From: Sphingobacteriia bacterium
GTDB taxonomy: Bacteria; Bacteroidota; Bacteroidia; Chitinophagales; Chitinophagaceae
Direction: 5' to 3'
Assembly: GCA_947452295.1 (NCBI GenBank)
Contig: CANGCK010000015.1
Span: 1-64,000, forward strand
Length of the DNA stretch: 64,000 bases
Of this stretch, positions 17,516 to 27,351 are shown piece by piece (position 1 is the stretch's first letter; each line of letters starts with the position of its first letter). The notes beneath the pieces were generated by a model that was given only the letters and a program-made list of their open reading frames with translations, was not told where the DNA came from and did not search any database. A program made the position numbers and the translations under genes.

Positions 17516-18465
17516 TCACCTAAGATTTTTTGGTTTGTTAGATTTGTCGCCTGCTCCTCACTTAGTTGTTTACTCCATGCAACCCTTTTAGCAGTGTTTC
17601 CACCGGGGCCTTTACTGTTAAATTCACTATAACGCGCAGTAAGTTCATTTGCTGTGTTTTTCCAATTATTCCAACCTTCTTCAATAATATGTTTACCCAT
17701 CCAACAATTTATATATATTACACTGGCAGTTGGGCTCCATGGCCTTCCTAAACTTACTTTATTAATTAATGAGTCGGCAGTAAGTGTACAGTTTCTAAAT
17801 ACAAAACCAAATGGAATAATACTATTGGTTGATGCTGCTGTTACGTGTGAATTTTTTTTACTGTTGATTTTGCAATCATCAAATATTGCTGTTGCGGCAC
17901 CAAATATAAAATCGGTAGTTCCTTCAATATAACAATTACTAAAATAATGCTTTACGCCGTTGCCACTTAAAAACAACACATCCTGAAAACCAAGCATGTT
18001 ACAATTATAAAACGACGCCCTATTTCCTTCTACCCGCAAAGCAACTGCCTGACCGGCAGTAAACCCAGCCTGATTACTAAAACTAATGTGCTGTGCCTGA
18101 AAATCATTCCCATAAATAAACGCTGTAGCACATGTCCAGGTATTTAACGTGTCGCCATTTGTTAATTTTACCCCTGCATGGTTGTTATACTGAACAATGG
18201 TATTTTTTTCATCTTCTCCAATTAATGTGATATTCGATTTACTGGCATCTACCACAATTACTTCTTCGTAAATACCCTTTTTGACAAATATAGAAACTGG
18301 TTTTATATTTCCGGAGGGAATTAAGTTAAGTACTTGCTGTATAGATTGGTATTTACTTGAATGGTCTTTTGAAACTACAAAATGATACTTAGATGTTCTT
18401 TTTTGCGCAACTAACCAATGTGGAACTACAATAAAACAAATTGCCAATAAAAATAATTTTTGCAT
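17488..18465 (-). CDS. Pectin methylesterase (CE8)
   Basis: This 325-residue exported beta-helix protein has a signal peptide of about 20 residues. All canonical CE8 catalytic features are present: Gln139 (AGQAVALR), Gln161-Asp162 (FQDVLF), nucleophile Asp185 (GTTDFIFG), and Arg241 and Trp243 (LGRPW). It removes methyl esters from homogalacturonan, so that pectate lyase and polygalacturonase can cut. It lies in the importer/enzyme block between the SGNH esterase and GH43 genes. Compared with the divergent relative at 9805-10833, this one is fully canonical. Confidence 0.93.
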   Translation of the reverse strand: MQKLFLLAICFIVVPHWLVAQKRTSKYHFVVSKDHSSKYQSIQQVLNLIPSGNIKPVSIFVKKGIYEEVIVVDASKSNITLIGEDEKNTIVQYNNHAGVKLTNGDTLNTWTCATAFIYGNDFQAQHISFSNQAGFTAGQAVALRVEGNRASFYNCNMLGFQDVLFLSGNGVKHYFSNCYIEGTTDFIFGAATAIFDDCKINSKKNSHVTAASTNSIIPFGFVFRNCTLTADSLINKVSLGRPWSPTASVIYINCWMGKHIIEEGWNNWKNTANELTARYSEFNSKGPGGNTAKRVAWSKQLSEEQATNLTNQKILGEWQPSKRIF

Positions 18466-18545
18466 ACAATGATGTTGATTGATGTTGCTAAAATGATTGC
18501 CCGATGATTATTTTCATTGATAAAAAATAGTATCAATTGCTTGTG

Positions 18546-19298
18546 TTATGATTTGATTTTAGGCACACGAATATGCGTATTCAAAGGAGTATTTAATTGC
18601 TTCAACTCTTGTAATACTAACTGAGCAATTAGCCGCGCACCCAATTCATTAAAATGGGTATTATCTATTTTCCCATCAGGATAGTTTGGATGTTCCCCTG
18701 GTTTTAATTGTAAAAACAATAAAGCAGAATTTTCTTTTCCAAATTGTTGATACAGTGCTCTACTTTTTGTATCTAAATCAATATAAGATACATTCTTTTC
18801 AAGTGCTACTTCTTTTACTAATTCTGTGTATACCCTATGTGTTTCTAATACATTGCCGAGGGTATCGAACTTTCTTCTGGATACCGGAGTTAGCAAAATT
18901 GGAATGGTTTTTTTGGCCCTTGCTTCTTCAACAAATCTCGACAAGTTGATTTTGAATTCATCGGGGGATGTATATCTTTCTTTCTTTTCTTTCGATTCGT
19001 CATTGTGTCCAAACTGTATCAATACAACATCTCCTTCGGCAGCGCCATCAATTACTTGTTGCCACAATTGTTCGTTAATAAATGTTTTAGTACTCCGGCC
19101 ATTTTTGGCCAAATTTTTTACTTGCACACTTGAATCCCAAAAATATACAAATGGCATACCCCAGCCTGTTTCAGGATAAGCAGTTGTAACTTTATTAGCA
19201 ATGGTACTATCGCCACAAAGCCAAATAGTAAGTTTTTGTACTGGTGTAGCAGCAATAAATAATACAGCAATAAAAAAGATTATTGTAGTGCGTTTCAT
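18546..19298 (-). CDS. SGNH esterase, rhamnogalacturonan acetylesterase-like (CE12)
   Basis: This 250-residue exported SGNH hydrolase has a signal peptide of about 20 residues. Block I is GDST with catalytic Ser31. NGRSTKTF is present, as is the block III FGHNDES typical of rhamnogalacturonan acetylesterase. The catalytic Asp212 and His215 are in DNTHFNELG. It should remove acetyl groups from pectin (rhamnogalacturonan I or homogalacturonan). It lies between the pectate lyase gene (42 bases upstream) and the pectin methylesterase gene (80 bases downstream), so the locus encodes both deacetylation and demethylation. Confidence 0.88.
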   Translation of the reverse strand: MKRTTIIFFIAVLFIAATPVQKLTIWLCGDSTIANKVTTAYPETGWGMPFVYFWDSSVQVKNLAKNGRSTKTFINEQLWQQVIDGAAEGDVVLIQFGHNDESKEKKERYTSPDEFKINLSRFVEEARAKKTIPILLTPVSRRKFDTLGNVLETHRVYTELVKEVALEKNVSYIDLDTKSRALYQQFGKENSALLFLQLKPGEHPNYPDGKIDNTHFNELGARLIAQLVLQELKQLNTPLNTHIRVPKIKS

Positions 19299-19340
19299 TA
19301 AATTTTATTTTAATTGATTACAGATCATTGAACACTATAA

Positions 19341-20717
19341 TTATTCTACAATGCTGTTTAAATATACTTCAATATTGGTATAATTAGCTAAAATAGTTGT
19401 TTCATTTGCATCATTCAACTTTGGATCTAGTCCATTGGCTTGTTCCCAATTATCGGGCATTCCATCATTGTCTGTATCTTTCAAAACATTAGATGCACGT
19501 AAGTATGGCCAGGCATTAATGGTTAACATAAAATCGGTTCCATGTAAAAAGCCTCCTTGCACATCAATTATTTTTCCGGTTCTATTCACAACGTCTTTAA
19601 TAATTCTTGCATCTAACGTATCTCTTTTAAATGAGGCACCCACGCTATTTAGAATGGTTAAATATGCCTGCTTTGCTGGTTGAACATTTATAGGAATGGT
19701 AGCAAATGACTGGTTGGCAATAGCTGCAAGTTTTTCGGTTTCTGTAATTTTTTTATCGAAATGCATACCTAGTAAATTATTGTTGGAAACCATTTCATTG
19801 TCTTCCACCCAATTACCTGCTACATAAAATTTACCCAATTGCTTTACTGCATCCGAAGTAGGATTCACTATTCTGCTCTTTACTAGTTCCGAAGTAGAAG
19901 GACCAGAACGGTAATAGTTATTCACTATATTATAGGTGCCATCCTCTCCACCATACACACTGTTGTGTTGCCAATTGTAAATTAGGTTATTGGTAAAATC
20001 TACAAATTCTTTATTCGCGCCTAATCTAGCTCCATTAAACCGTGGGTTTCTACTCACACAATGTGCAAATAAATTATGGTGTGCAGATAAATGTTCGCCA
20101 CCCCATATTCCACCATATCCATGGTGTTCAAAATCTACATCGCCTTTTTCAAAATGATAAGAATAGTTTAAAGGTTCCGAAATTAAATTCCATTGAATTG
20201 TGGTACTATCTCCTCCATAAATAGAAAATACTTCATCATTACTCCAGCTCATACTACAATGGTCAATCACTATATTCTTCCTTTTATTACCACCAAATGC
20301 ATCATCGCCACCGTTACCATCAATCATTTCATTTCGCTGAAATTTATCGCCTAATCTAAAACGCAGAAAACGGACAATGATATTATTACCTGCCAATCCA
20401 ACCGATTGATCGGCTATACATATGCCATCGCCTGGTGCACTTTGCCCGGCAATAGTAACATTAGCTGAAATAGCTAATTTGGTTTGCAAATGAATCGTTC
20501 CTGCAACTTCAAAGACTATAATGCGCGGGTATTTCTTTGTACACGCATCCCTAAAACTACCTGGGCCACTGTCATCTAAATTTGTTACTTTGAGTACAAT
20601 ACCGCCCCTGCCTCCTGTTGTATATTTACCAAACCCTTCGGCACCAGGGAAAGCAATAGTTTGCCCTTTCAGCCAATGAAAACCAATTAATAACAAGTAG
20701 AGTAAATAATTACGCAT
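19341..20717 (-). CDS. Pectate lyase, family PL1, with C-terminal Ca-binding segment
   Basis: This 458-residue exported right-handed beta-helix protein has a signal peptide of about 19 residues, then AFPGAEGFGKYTTGGRGG and LDDSGPGSFRDA, the standard opening of Bacteroidota PL1 lyases. VIDHCSMSWSNDE carries the Ca-binding aspartates and RNPRFNGARLG the arginine region. A thrombospondin type 3-like calcium loop DTDNDGMPDNWEQ follows near the C-terminus, possibly a spacer. It cleaves de-esterified homogalacturonan by elimination, producing the unsaturated ends handled by GH105, KduI and KduD. A terminator-like hairpin lies between it and susD. Confidence 0.92.
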   Translation of the reverse strand: MRNYLLYLLLIGFHWLKGQTIAFPGAEGFGKYTTGGRGGIVLKVTNLDDSGPGSFRDACTKKYPRIIVFEVAGTIHLQTKLAISANVTIAGQSAPGDGICIADQSVGLAGNNIIVRFLRFRLGDKFQRNEMIDGNGGDDAFGGNKRKNIVIDHCSMSWSNDEVFSIYGGDSTTIQWNLISEPLNYSYHFEKGDVDFEHHGYGGIWGGEHLSAHHNLFAHCVSRNPRFNGARLGANKEFVDFTNNLIYNWQHNSVYGGEDGTYNIVNNYYRSGPSTSELVKSRIVNPTSDAVKQLGKFYVAGNWVEDNEMVSNNNLLGMHFDKKITETEKLAAIANQSFATIPINVQPAKQAYLTILNSVGASFKRDTLDARIIKDVVNRTGKIIDVQGGFLHGTDFMLTINAWPYLRASNVLKDTDNDGMPDNWEQANGLDPKLNDANETTILANYTNIEVYLNSIVE

Positions 20718-20723
20718 TCTGTA

Positions 20724-20757
20724 TAAAAAAACAAGGCAGTAATTAATACTGCCTTGT
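20724..20757 (-). terminator. Intercistronic terminator between susD and the lyase gene
   Basis: An 11-bp perfect stem (731-741 with 747-757, loop of 5) is followed on the minus strand by a run of seven T (complement of 725-731). It comes directly after susD and before the pectate lyase gene. It would let most transcripts stop after the importer genes and give lower expression of the enzyme genes by read-through. Confidence 0.75.
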
Positions 20758-20764
20758 GTAATTT

Positions 20765-22585
20765 TTAGTTATAGTTAGGGTTTTGTTTCAACCGAAAATT
20801 CACATCTAATATCGGCTGTGGTATTGGCAGCAATTCAGATTTTCCGGTTGTGAATCCGGTTGCATACCTAGACAATGATGTAGTGCCTATAGTAGTACCC
20901 ATCCATGTTACTTTGGTAGTTCCGGTAGGAGTACTTGAAGGTGCAGCCTTATAAAATGAATTGCTCCACAATGCCTTATCATCGGCAACAGAATTGTTCT
21001 TATAATACATTGATTGTGGTAGATTAGCGTAACTGCCTAATCTGTTCGACATACTATCTAATGTTAGTTTAGTAGCAGCTATAGTACTTGCTAATTTATT
21101 CCATCTGATAAGGTCGTATTTTCTTACCCCTTCACCGCCTAATTCTAAAGAACGTTCTTTAACTACAGCAGCAAAGAAATCTGCTTTACTTAAACCTGCT
21201 TTTAGGTCCACTTTTGCGTCAACCGCATCAATAGGCTTTCCATACCCTCTTCTACGAACCTGATTAACTGCTTTATAAGCATCGGCAGTTGGACCATTAA
21301 TTTCATTCTCTGCTTCTGCAAACATCAATAACACATCCGAATAACGAATAATTTGCCATTTCAAGCTCATATATTGTACCGCATCGGTTGGTGCAATTAC
21401 CGGATTAGAAACCCAATCTCTTCTATATTTTCCATCATTTATTGCAGTTATTGCAAGACCAGTTTTCGTAGCGCCATCAGCACCCACATTATAAATAGCA
21501 CAAGTTACATCTCTTCTTAAATCGGTAGAATCAAATGCATAAAAATAAGAAGGTAATACGTTAATAGAAACATTACCAAATTTGTTTACACTTGGGCCGT
21601 TGTAGTAACCTAGTTTAGTATCAGCTACACCATTTCTTCCTATCCCACTAGCCTGGAACATTAATTCACCATTTGGATCGGCCGACACGTGTGCACCTAC
21701 TTGATCTTTCCATAAAGCCCTAAAACTTGGATTTAATGAATGTTGACCAGAGGCAATAATTTCAGTACACTCATCAAGTGCAATTTTATAATACACAGAA
21801 GCATTAGACCCCTGCTCCATCGTTTTACTTGCATTTCTTAAAGAATAACCACCTCTAAACAATGCAATTCTTGCTCGTAATGCTTTAACTGTTCCTTTGG
21901 TAATTCTTTCATCGTTTGCATCACCAATAGCCGACAAATCATTTCTCCAAGGAACCAATGTTGATGCCTGTTTTAAATCAGCCAATAACACATCGTAAAT
22001 AGAATCTCTGTTGGAAGCAGTTGGAAATGGATCTGCTACAGCTAAATTAGCTGCAGATGTAAAATGTGCCGGCAAATCGCCCCAGTTTCTAATCGCTTCT
22101 AAATAAAACTGTGCCCTTAGTGTTAATGCCTCACCATATAAACGTTGTAATTGTTTTTTCTCCGTTTCTGAACCTGCAGTATACATTTTCATTTTAGGAA
22201 TATTGTCGATGCAATTATTGGCAAATTCAATTCCAGTAAATAATTGATTAAATGGATTGGTAATTTGTGCATTGGTAGACACTGCATTGTAGCGGGCAAT
22301 ATCTCTACGATCATTGTCGGATGCACCTGTTGGCCCCTGCATTTCATCATTATCTACCGGATAGTATAAACTTAAACGAATACCATAACCTGCATCTCCC
22401 ACTAAACGGCTATAAACAGTAGCAACGGCTTTCTTAGCATTTTCTACATCACTAAATACCATATCGGTACCTAATTCAGTAATCGGCTGTTGGTCTAAAA
22501 ATTTCTTACATCCCAATGAAAGCATCATCGCAGGAATTAAAAACGCTGCGAAGTATTTATACAATGTTTTATTATTATTCATCAT
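20765..22585 (-). CDS. SusD/RagB-type glycan-binding lipoprotein (pectin importer)
   Basis: This outer-membrane, surface-exposed lipoprotein captures oligosaccharides and acts as the lid of the partner SusC channel. The lipobox is MLSLGC, giving a mature protein that begins CKKFLDQQP. TPR-like helical repeats and the C-terminal pattern of SusD proteins (LLMFAEAENE, VRRRGY, ERSLELGGEGVRKYDLIRW, ending LLPIPQPILDVN..NPNYN) are present. I take the ATG at 22585, giving 606 residues. The longer reading from a TTG at 22609 abuts the susC stop and delays the signal peptide. Pectin fragments are the likely ligand, from the context. Confidence 0.92.
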   Translation of the reverse strand: MMNNNKTLYKYFAAFLIPAMMLSLGCKKFLDQQPITELGTDMVFSDVENAKKAVATVYSRLVGDAGYGIRLSLYYPVDNDEMQGPTGASDNDRRDIARYNAVSTNAQITNPFNQLFTGIEFANNCIDNIPKMKMYTAGSETEKKQLQRLYGEALTLRAQFYLEAIRNWGDLPAHFTSAANLAVADPFPTASNRDSIYDVLLADLKQASTLVPWRNDLSAIGDANDERITKGTVKALRARIALFRGGYSLRNASKTMEQGSNASVYYKIALDECTEIIASGQHSLNPSFRALWKDQVGAHVSADPNGELMFQASGIGRNGVADTKLGYYNGPSVNKFGNVSINVLPSYFYAFDSTDLRRDVTCAIYNVGADGATKTGLAITAINDGKYRRDWVSNPVIAPTDAVQYMSLKWQIIRYSDVLLMFAEAENEINGPTADAYKAVNQVRRRGYGKPIDAVDAKVDLKAGLSKADFFAAVVKERSLELGGEGVRKYDLIRWNKLASTIAATKLTLDSMSNRLGSYANLPQSMYYKNNSVADDKALWSNSFYKAAPSSTPTGTTKVTWMGTTIGTTSLSRYATGFTTGKSELLPIPQPILDVNFRLKQNPNYN

Positions 22586-22609
22586 AAATAAAAATTTAAA
22601 ATTGGTCAA

Positions 22610-25600
22610 TTAAAATGTTGCATTTATTCCAAAAATGAATGATCTGCTTTTTGGATATGCAGAATAATCTAATCCCGGAGTTAAACCACTATTGGTAACA
22701 CTTACTTCAGGATCATACCCAGAATATTGTGTGATGATTGCCAAATTGTTTCCGGTTAGATAAAAACGCAATTTGCTGATTTTTAATTTTGATAATTGAA
22801 GTGATCTAAAAGTATGGCCAATGGTAAGATTGTTTACTCTTAAGAAAGATCCATCTTCTATTGCCCATGAATGTGTGTAAAATGCACCATTACCAGATTT
22901 TATAGGCATCCATGTTGTTGCAGTATTATTAGCTGTAAATAATGATACCGGATCAATCCCTATCACCTGGTTACTTCCATTTACATATTGCAAAGTTTTT
23001 CCTTCTGGTGAAACTGTTTTCCAACGTGTAGCCATAATGTCTAACATATTGGCATTATTAGCATATCCATTGGTCAATTCAATTTTATTGGCATTGTATA
23101 CTTGGTTGCCGTAAGAAAAATTTAAGAACAAGCTTAAATCCCAATTCTTGTAAGTGAATTGTTGGTTCAACCCTCCAGTAAATTTAGGTGTTGGATTACC
23201 AATGATTGTTCTATCATTCGCTAAATCAACTTTATTGTCACCATTTAAATCCTTAAACTTTATAGAACCTGGTTGTACTGTTCCTATTGCACCTGAATTA
23301 TCAACAACTCCTGGTCTAAGTGTATACACTTTTGTTGTCCAGTTGTAATCAAAATCATATGGCGTATAAAATCCATCAGTAATAAACCCATACATCGATC
23401 CTACTGGTAGGCCAATTTTAGCTATATAGTCTGTTGGCTGACCAGATACACCCCAGCTGGCTGCTGGATAAAAAAAGTTCTGATTAACACCCAATTCTTC
23501 AATAGTATTTTTATTGAATGAAATATTGAAGTTGGCATTCCAATTAAAATCTTTCTTATTCGCTAAAACTGCACTTAAACCAATTTCAATTCCTTTATTA
23601 GATGTTCTTCCAATATTTTGTAATTGTGAATTGTACCCATAAGTAGAATTAAAAGGCACATTCAATAATAATTTATTGGATGAATTGTTATATAAATCAA
23701 TGGTTAGATTTAGATTTTTAAATAGGCTGATGTCTAACCCAATGTTACGGCTTGTTGTAGACTCCCACACTAAACTCGAATTAATTAAACTTGCAGATGA
23801 ATACCCATAAATAGTTTGACCACCTAAGCCATAAAAGTAAGAGCCATTATTGTTATACGTATTTAAATATAAGTAATCTGCAATTCTGTTATTCCCAACA
23901 ACACCATACCCTACTCTTAATTTTAAATCAGAAATGGCTTCAACATTTTGTAAGAATTTTTCTTTTTTAACTCTCCAAGCAAATGACCCTGAAGGGAAAT
24001 AACCCCATCTGTTGTTTTCAGCAAACTTAGATGCACCATCTGCTCTTAAATTTGCAGAAAATAAATATTTGTCTTTGTATCCATAAGACAACCTTCCGAA
24101 GAACGACATATTTGTGTACTTCGTTTTATTTAGTTTAGGGAAACCAGCAAAAACAGTACCCGCTACATTTTTGGAATATGCATCATCAAATGAAGTTCCA
24201 TTAGGATATAGTTTATATAAATTATTTCCGGTTTGTGTTTCTAATTGAAAAGTTTCTTCACCCACTAATACAGAAAAGTCGTGTTTGCCTTTATAATCAT
24301 TAACTGCGTAGGTTAAAACGTTTGAATTGGTTAATGTTTTTTTATTGATTGAATCAACCCCTAATATTGGTTTTCTAGAGCCTTGAATAATAGAATAAGA
24401 AGTAGAAGAATCGCTGTATTTTCTATCAACTAAAGAAAAATCATCATAACCCAATGAAGAAGTAAAGGTTAAGTTTTTAACAATACCATAGTTAATGTTG
24501 ATAGAAGCATTTTTGTCTGTAGTAGATTTTCTACGAAACTCCTGATCTGATAACTGAATTGGATTAATTAAGTTTAAGCCATTACCTACATTTAAATCTG
24601 CCAAAGGATCTGCATCATCCAACTCTTGATTGGCAGATAAGAATGGACGATATTTTACAGCGTTTCTTAATCTATTATATGATATACCTTTTTCATCCGA
24701 TACACCTGCGCCATATACATCTTGTAAAGTATATCTTGTAGAAATGCCAATTTTTAAGTTTTTAATTGGTTGTAAATCAACTTTACCAACAAATAATTTT
24801 CTATTGAAACTAGAATTTCTAACGATGGCTTTATCGTCGTTAGAAGTAAATCCAAAATTGTAAGAGATTTTATTATTACCACCGGTAAGGTTAATATTGT
24901 TCATTTTAACGATACCTTGGTTGCCAAATATTTCTGTTTGCCAATCTATAGGACTTGCATTTTTATAAACAGATAATGTATCAAATGTTGATCCAAAGTT
25001 TTTAGCAAATGCTGAGCTATCAACAGAACTACCCAATGCTCTTTCATATTGATAAAATACATAATCATAAGGTGATAGTACGGCTAATTTTTTTGCCAAC
25101 TCTTTTACACCCAAAAATGTGTTATACGACAATTGTAATTTTCCTTTTTTGGCAGACTTAGTAGTAATTACAATAACACCATTAGCACCTCTAGCACCAT
25201 ATATTGCTGTAGCTGCAGCATCTTTCAATACGTCAATCGATTGAATGTCTTGAGGAGAAATTAAATTAAGTGCATTTTCAACTTGCACCCCATCTAAAAT
25301 ATACAATGGTGAATTATCGCCGGTGATAGACATACCACCTCTTACCCTAATTCTAATATCGGCATCCGGTGATCCTTCTGCAGTTGTTGCAGTAACACCA
25401 GCCAAACGACCATTTAAAGCTTCTGCAGCAGAATTAACAGGAATATCTTTTAAATCTTTTGCACCAATAGATGCTACAGATGCCATCAAATCTTTTCTTT
25501 TGATAGATTGGTAACCAATTACCACTACTTCATCTAAGTTAGTGGTACTTTTTTCTAGTTTCACCAATACAGTTTCAGCAGATTTAATGAATCTTTCAAC

Positions 25601-25834
25601 ATTTTTGTATCCTACATAACTAAATACTACTACATCACCCGCAGCAGGAATAGCTATTTGGAAAGCTCCTTCTTTGTTTGTTTGAGAAGAAATTCCGGAA
25701 CTTTTTAGTTTTACAGTAACACCAGTTAATGATAACCCGTTTTCATCTGTTACTTTACCACTTACAGTAATGTTTTGAGCATACATACCAACCCCAAGTA
25801 AGGCCAGTAAAAAAACAAGCAGCAATTTTTTCAT
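22610..25834 (-). CDS. SusC-type TonB-dependent glycan importer (pectin locus)
   Basis: This 1074-residue outer-membrane barrel has a signal peptide of about 19 residues and a carboxypeptidase-regulatory-like domain (about 22-100, SGKVTDENGLSLTGVTVKLK). The TonB-box region contains LDEVVVIGYQ, the plug domain has the family motif PLYILDGVQVE, and the barrel ends in phenylalanine (GINATF). It imports large pectin oligosaccharides together with the SusD protein encoded next. It is the first gene of the block, with the shared LacI-type site about 100-115 bases upstream of its start. No HTCS or ECF sigma/anti-sigma gene is next to it, unlike many such loci. Confidence 0.95.
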   Translation of the reverse strand: MKKLLLVFLLALLGVGMYAQNITVSGKVTDENGLSLTGVTVKLKSSGISSQTNKEGAFQIAIPAAGDVVVFSYVGYKNVERFIKSAETVLVKLEKSTTNLDEVVVIGYQSIKRKDLMASVASIGAKDLKDIPVNSAAEALNGRLAGVTATTAEGSPDADIRIRVRGGMSITGDNSPLYILDGVQVENALNLISPQDIQSIDVLKDAAATAIYGARGANGVIVITTKSAKKGKLQLSYNTFLGVKELAKKLAVLSPYDYVFYQYERALGSSVDSSAFAKNFGSTFDTLSVYKNASPIDWQTEIFGNQGIVKMNNINLTGGNNKISYNFGFTSNDDKAIVRNSSFNRKLFVGKVDLQPIKNLKIGISTRYTLQDVYGAGVSDEKGISYNRLRNAVKYRPFLSANQELDDADPLADLNVGNGLNLINPIQLSDQEFRRKSTTDKNASININYGIVKNLTFTSSLGYDDFSLVDRKYSDSSTSYSIIQGSRKPILGVDSINKKTLTNSNVLTYAVNDYKGKHDFSVLVGEETFQLETQTGNNLYKLYPNGTSFDDAYSKNVAGTVFAGFPKLNKTKYTNMSFFGRLSYGYKDKYLFSANLRADGASKFAENNRWGYFPSGSFAWRVKKEKFLQNVEAISDLKLRVGYGVVGNNRIADYLYLNTYNNNGSYFYGLGGQTIYGYSSASLINSSLVWESTTSRNIGLDISLFKNLNLTIDLYNNSSNKLLLNVPFNSTYGYNSQLQNIGRTSNKGIEIGLSAVLANKKDFNWNANFNISFNKNTIEELGVNQNFFYPAASWGVSGQPTDYIAKIGLPVGSMYGFITDGFYTPYDFDYNWTTKVYTLRPGVVDNSGAIGTVQPGSIKFKDLNGDNKVDLANDRTIIGNPTPKFTGGLNQQFTYKNWDLSLFLNFSYGNQVYNANKIELTNGYANNANMLDIMATRWKTVSPEGKTLQYVNGSNQVIGIDPVSLFTANNTATTWMPIKSGNGAFYTHSWAIEDGSFLRVNNLTIGHTFRSLQLSKLKISKLRFYLTGNNLAIITQYSGYDPEVSVTNSGLTPGLDYSAYPKSRSFIFGINATF

Positions 25835-25931
25835 ATTGACTTATAGTTTAGCAATCAAGGCCATAATGGCCGCAATAATGTCTACAAGTCTATTTATATT
25901 AACTTAAATTTTGCATTTATTGAGTGCATTT

Positions 25932-25950
25932 ATTTACGCAAACGATACCG
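25932..25950. promoter_or_regulatory. Candidate LacI-type operator, copy 2
   Basis: This is an exact 19-bp copy of the site at 14409-14427, located 98-116 bases upstream of the susC start. Read on the susC strand the site contains TTTG. The bases TAAATGCA lie 19 bases further on, a weak match to the TTTG / TAnnTTTG promoter of Bacteroidota, so the operator may overlap the -33 region. Regulation by the LacI protein at 14480-15511 is inferred. Confidence 0.7.
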
Positions 25951-25966
25951 AAATGCATAATTTCAA

Positions 25967-27340
25967 CTAGCTTTCTCTTTCCTTCCACAATTCATTAAAA
26001 GTTTTGCTGCTAAAATCTAATTCGGCTCTATGCGCTGTCCAACCTTTAAACACTTTATTTACAATCCAATTTTTTAATTTTCCACTTCCTTTATTCATCA
26101 TCCCTCTATTTAAACTAGCTGTTTTCCAAGCTTTCCAGGCCAAGCGTTCGGCAAGGGTACTATCCCCATGTTTAACTGCTTCGTGCCTATTGTCGAGCAA
26201 CAGTTCATGGAGATTAATTCTAACCGGACAAACTTCTGTACAATTGCCACATAATGATGAGGCATAACTCAAATGCTTGTATTCATCTAAGCCACGCAAA
26301 TAGGGTGTAATTACTTTGCCAATTGGCCCACTATAAGTGGTTTCGTAAGAATGACCACCGATGTTTTTATATACCGGACAAGCATTTAAACAAGCTCCGC
26401 ATCTGATGCAATACAATGCTTCGCGCGCAACAGGATTGGCCAATAAATTGGTTCTTCCATTATCGAGTAAAATCACAAACATTTCCTCCGGTCCGTCTGT
26501 TTCATTTGGCTGACGGGGTCCAGAAATAATTGAATTATACACTGTAACTTTCTGTCCGGTTCCATAGGTTGCCAACAATGGCCAAAATAATGGCAAGTCG
26601 TTAACAGAAGGAATTACCTTTTCTATTCCTACCACCGCAATATGCGTTTTGGGCCAAGCACAACTTAATCTTGCATTGCCCTCATTTTCTGTAATCGCTA
26701 TCCCCCCAATATCGGGCAGAATAAAATTGGCACCTGTAACACCTACTTCTGCCTGCACATACTTTTCTCTTAATTTTTTTCGTGCAACAAGGGTTAATTC
26801 TTCCGGCGATAATCCAGCAGGTGTGCCCAATTTATTTGCAAATAACCGAGCTACATCTTCTTTGCTTTTATGCATTGCCGGTGTAACAATATGATATGGT
26901 GGTTCACCATCTAACTGTTGTATATATTCACCTAAATCTGTTTCAACACTTTCTATTCCCCGCTCTTCTAAATACGTATTTAAATGAATTTCTTCGGTAA
27001 CCATGCTCTTACTCTTCACCAATGTTTTACAGTTTCTATCGCTGCAAATTTTACCTATATATTCTCTGGCTTGTTCGGCATTTTCGGCCCACAAAACTTT
27101 AGCACCCCTTGCTGTTATTTTACGCTCAAACTCCTCCAAATAATTGTCTAAATTTTCAATGGCATTCCATTTCCTATTTTTAGCTGCTTCCCTAGTTTGC
27201 ATTAAATGTGTAAACTGCTTTTTGCCTTCTTTTAGCGCAGTATTGTATTTGCCTATATTGAAATTTATTTTTCTTCTATGCTCTAAGTCGGCAGCCTTAA
27301 TTGTACTCTTTGCGATAAATGATGCAGCTGTATTGTTCAT
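25967..27340 (-). CDS. lutB: LutB-like lactate utilisation iron-sulfur protein
   Basis: This 457-residue cytoplasmic protein belongs to the LutB/YkgF family, a subunit of L-lactate oxidation complexes. The N-terminal LUD domain (about 60-300) is followed by a ferredoxin-like pair of [4Fe-4S] motifs, CIRCGACLNACPVY and CGNCTEVCPVRI (about 310-380). The typical genome arrangement is lutA-lutB-lutC, yet only lutB is here. The next gene in the same direction (DUF3109) is 11 bases past its stop on the upstream side. It may work with LutA/LutC encoded elsewhere. Function beyond the family name is inference. Confidence 0.85.
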   Translation of the reverse strand: MNNTAASFIAKSTIKAADLEHRRKINFNIGKYNTALKEGKKQFTHLMQTREAAKNRKWNAIENLDNYLEEFERKITARGAKVLWAENAEQAREYIGKICSDRNCKTLVKSKSMVTEEIHLNTYLEERGIESVETDLGEYIQQLDGEPPYHIVTPAMHKSKEDVARLFANKLGTPAGLSPEELTLVARKKLREKYVQAEVGVTGANFILPDIGGIAITENEGNARLSCAWPKTHIAVVGIEKVIPSVNDLPLFWPLLATYGTGQKVTVYNSIISGPRQPNETDGPEEMFVILLDNGRTNLLANPVAREALYCIRCGACLNACPVYKNIGGHSYETTYSGPIGKVITPYLRGLDEYKHLSYASSLCGNCTEVCPVRINLHELLLDNRHEAVKHGDSTLAERLAWKAWKTASLNRGMMNKGSGKLKNWIVNKVFKGWTAHRAELDFSSKTFNELWKERES

Positions 27341-27351
27341 TGTTATCCAAT

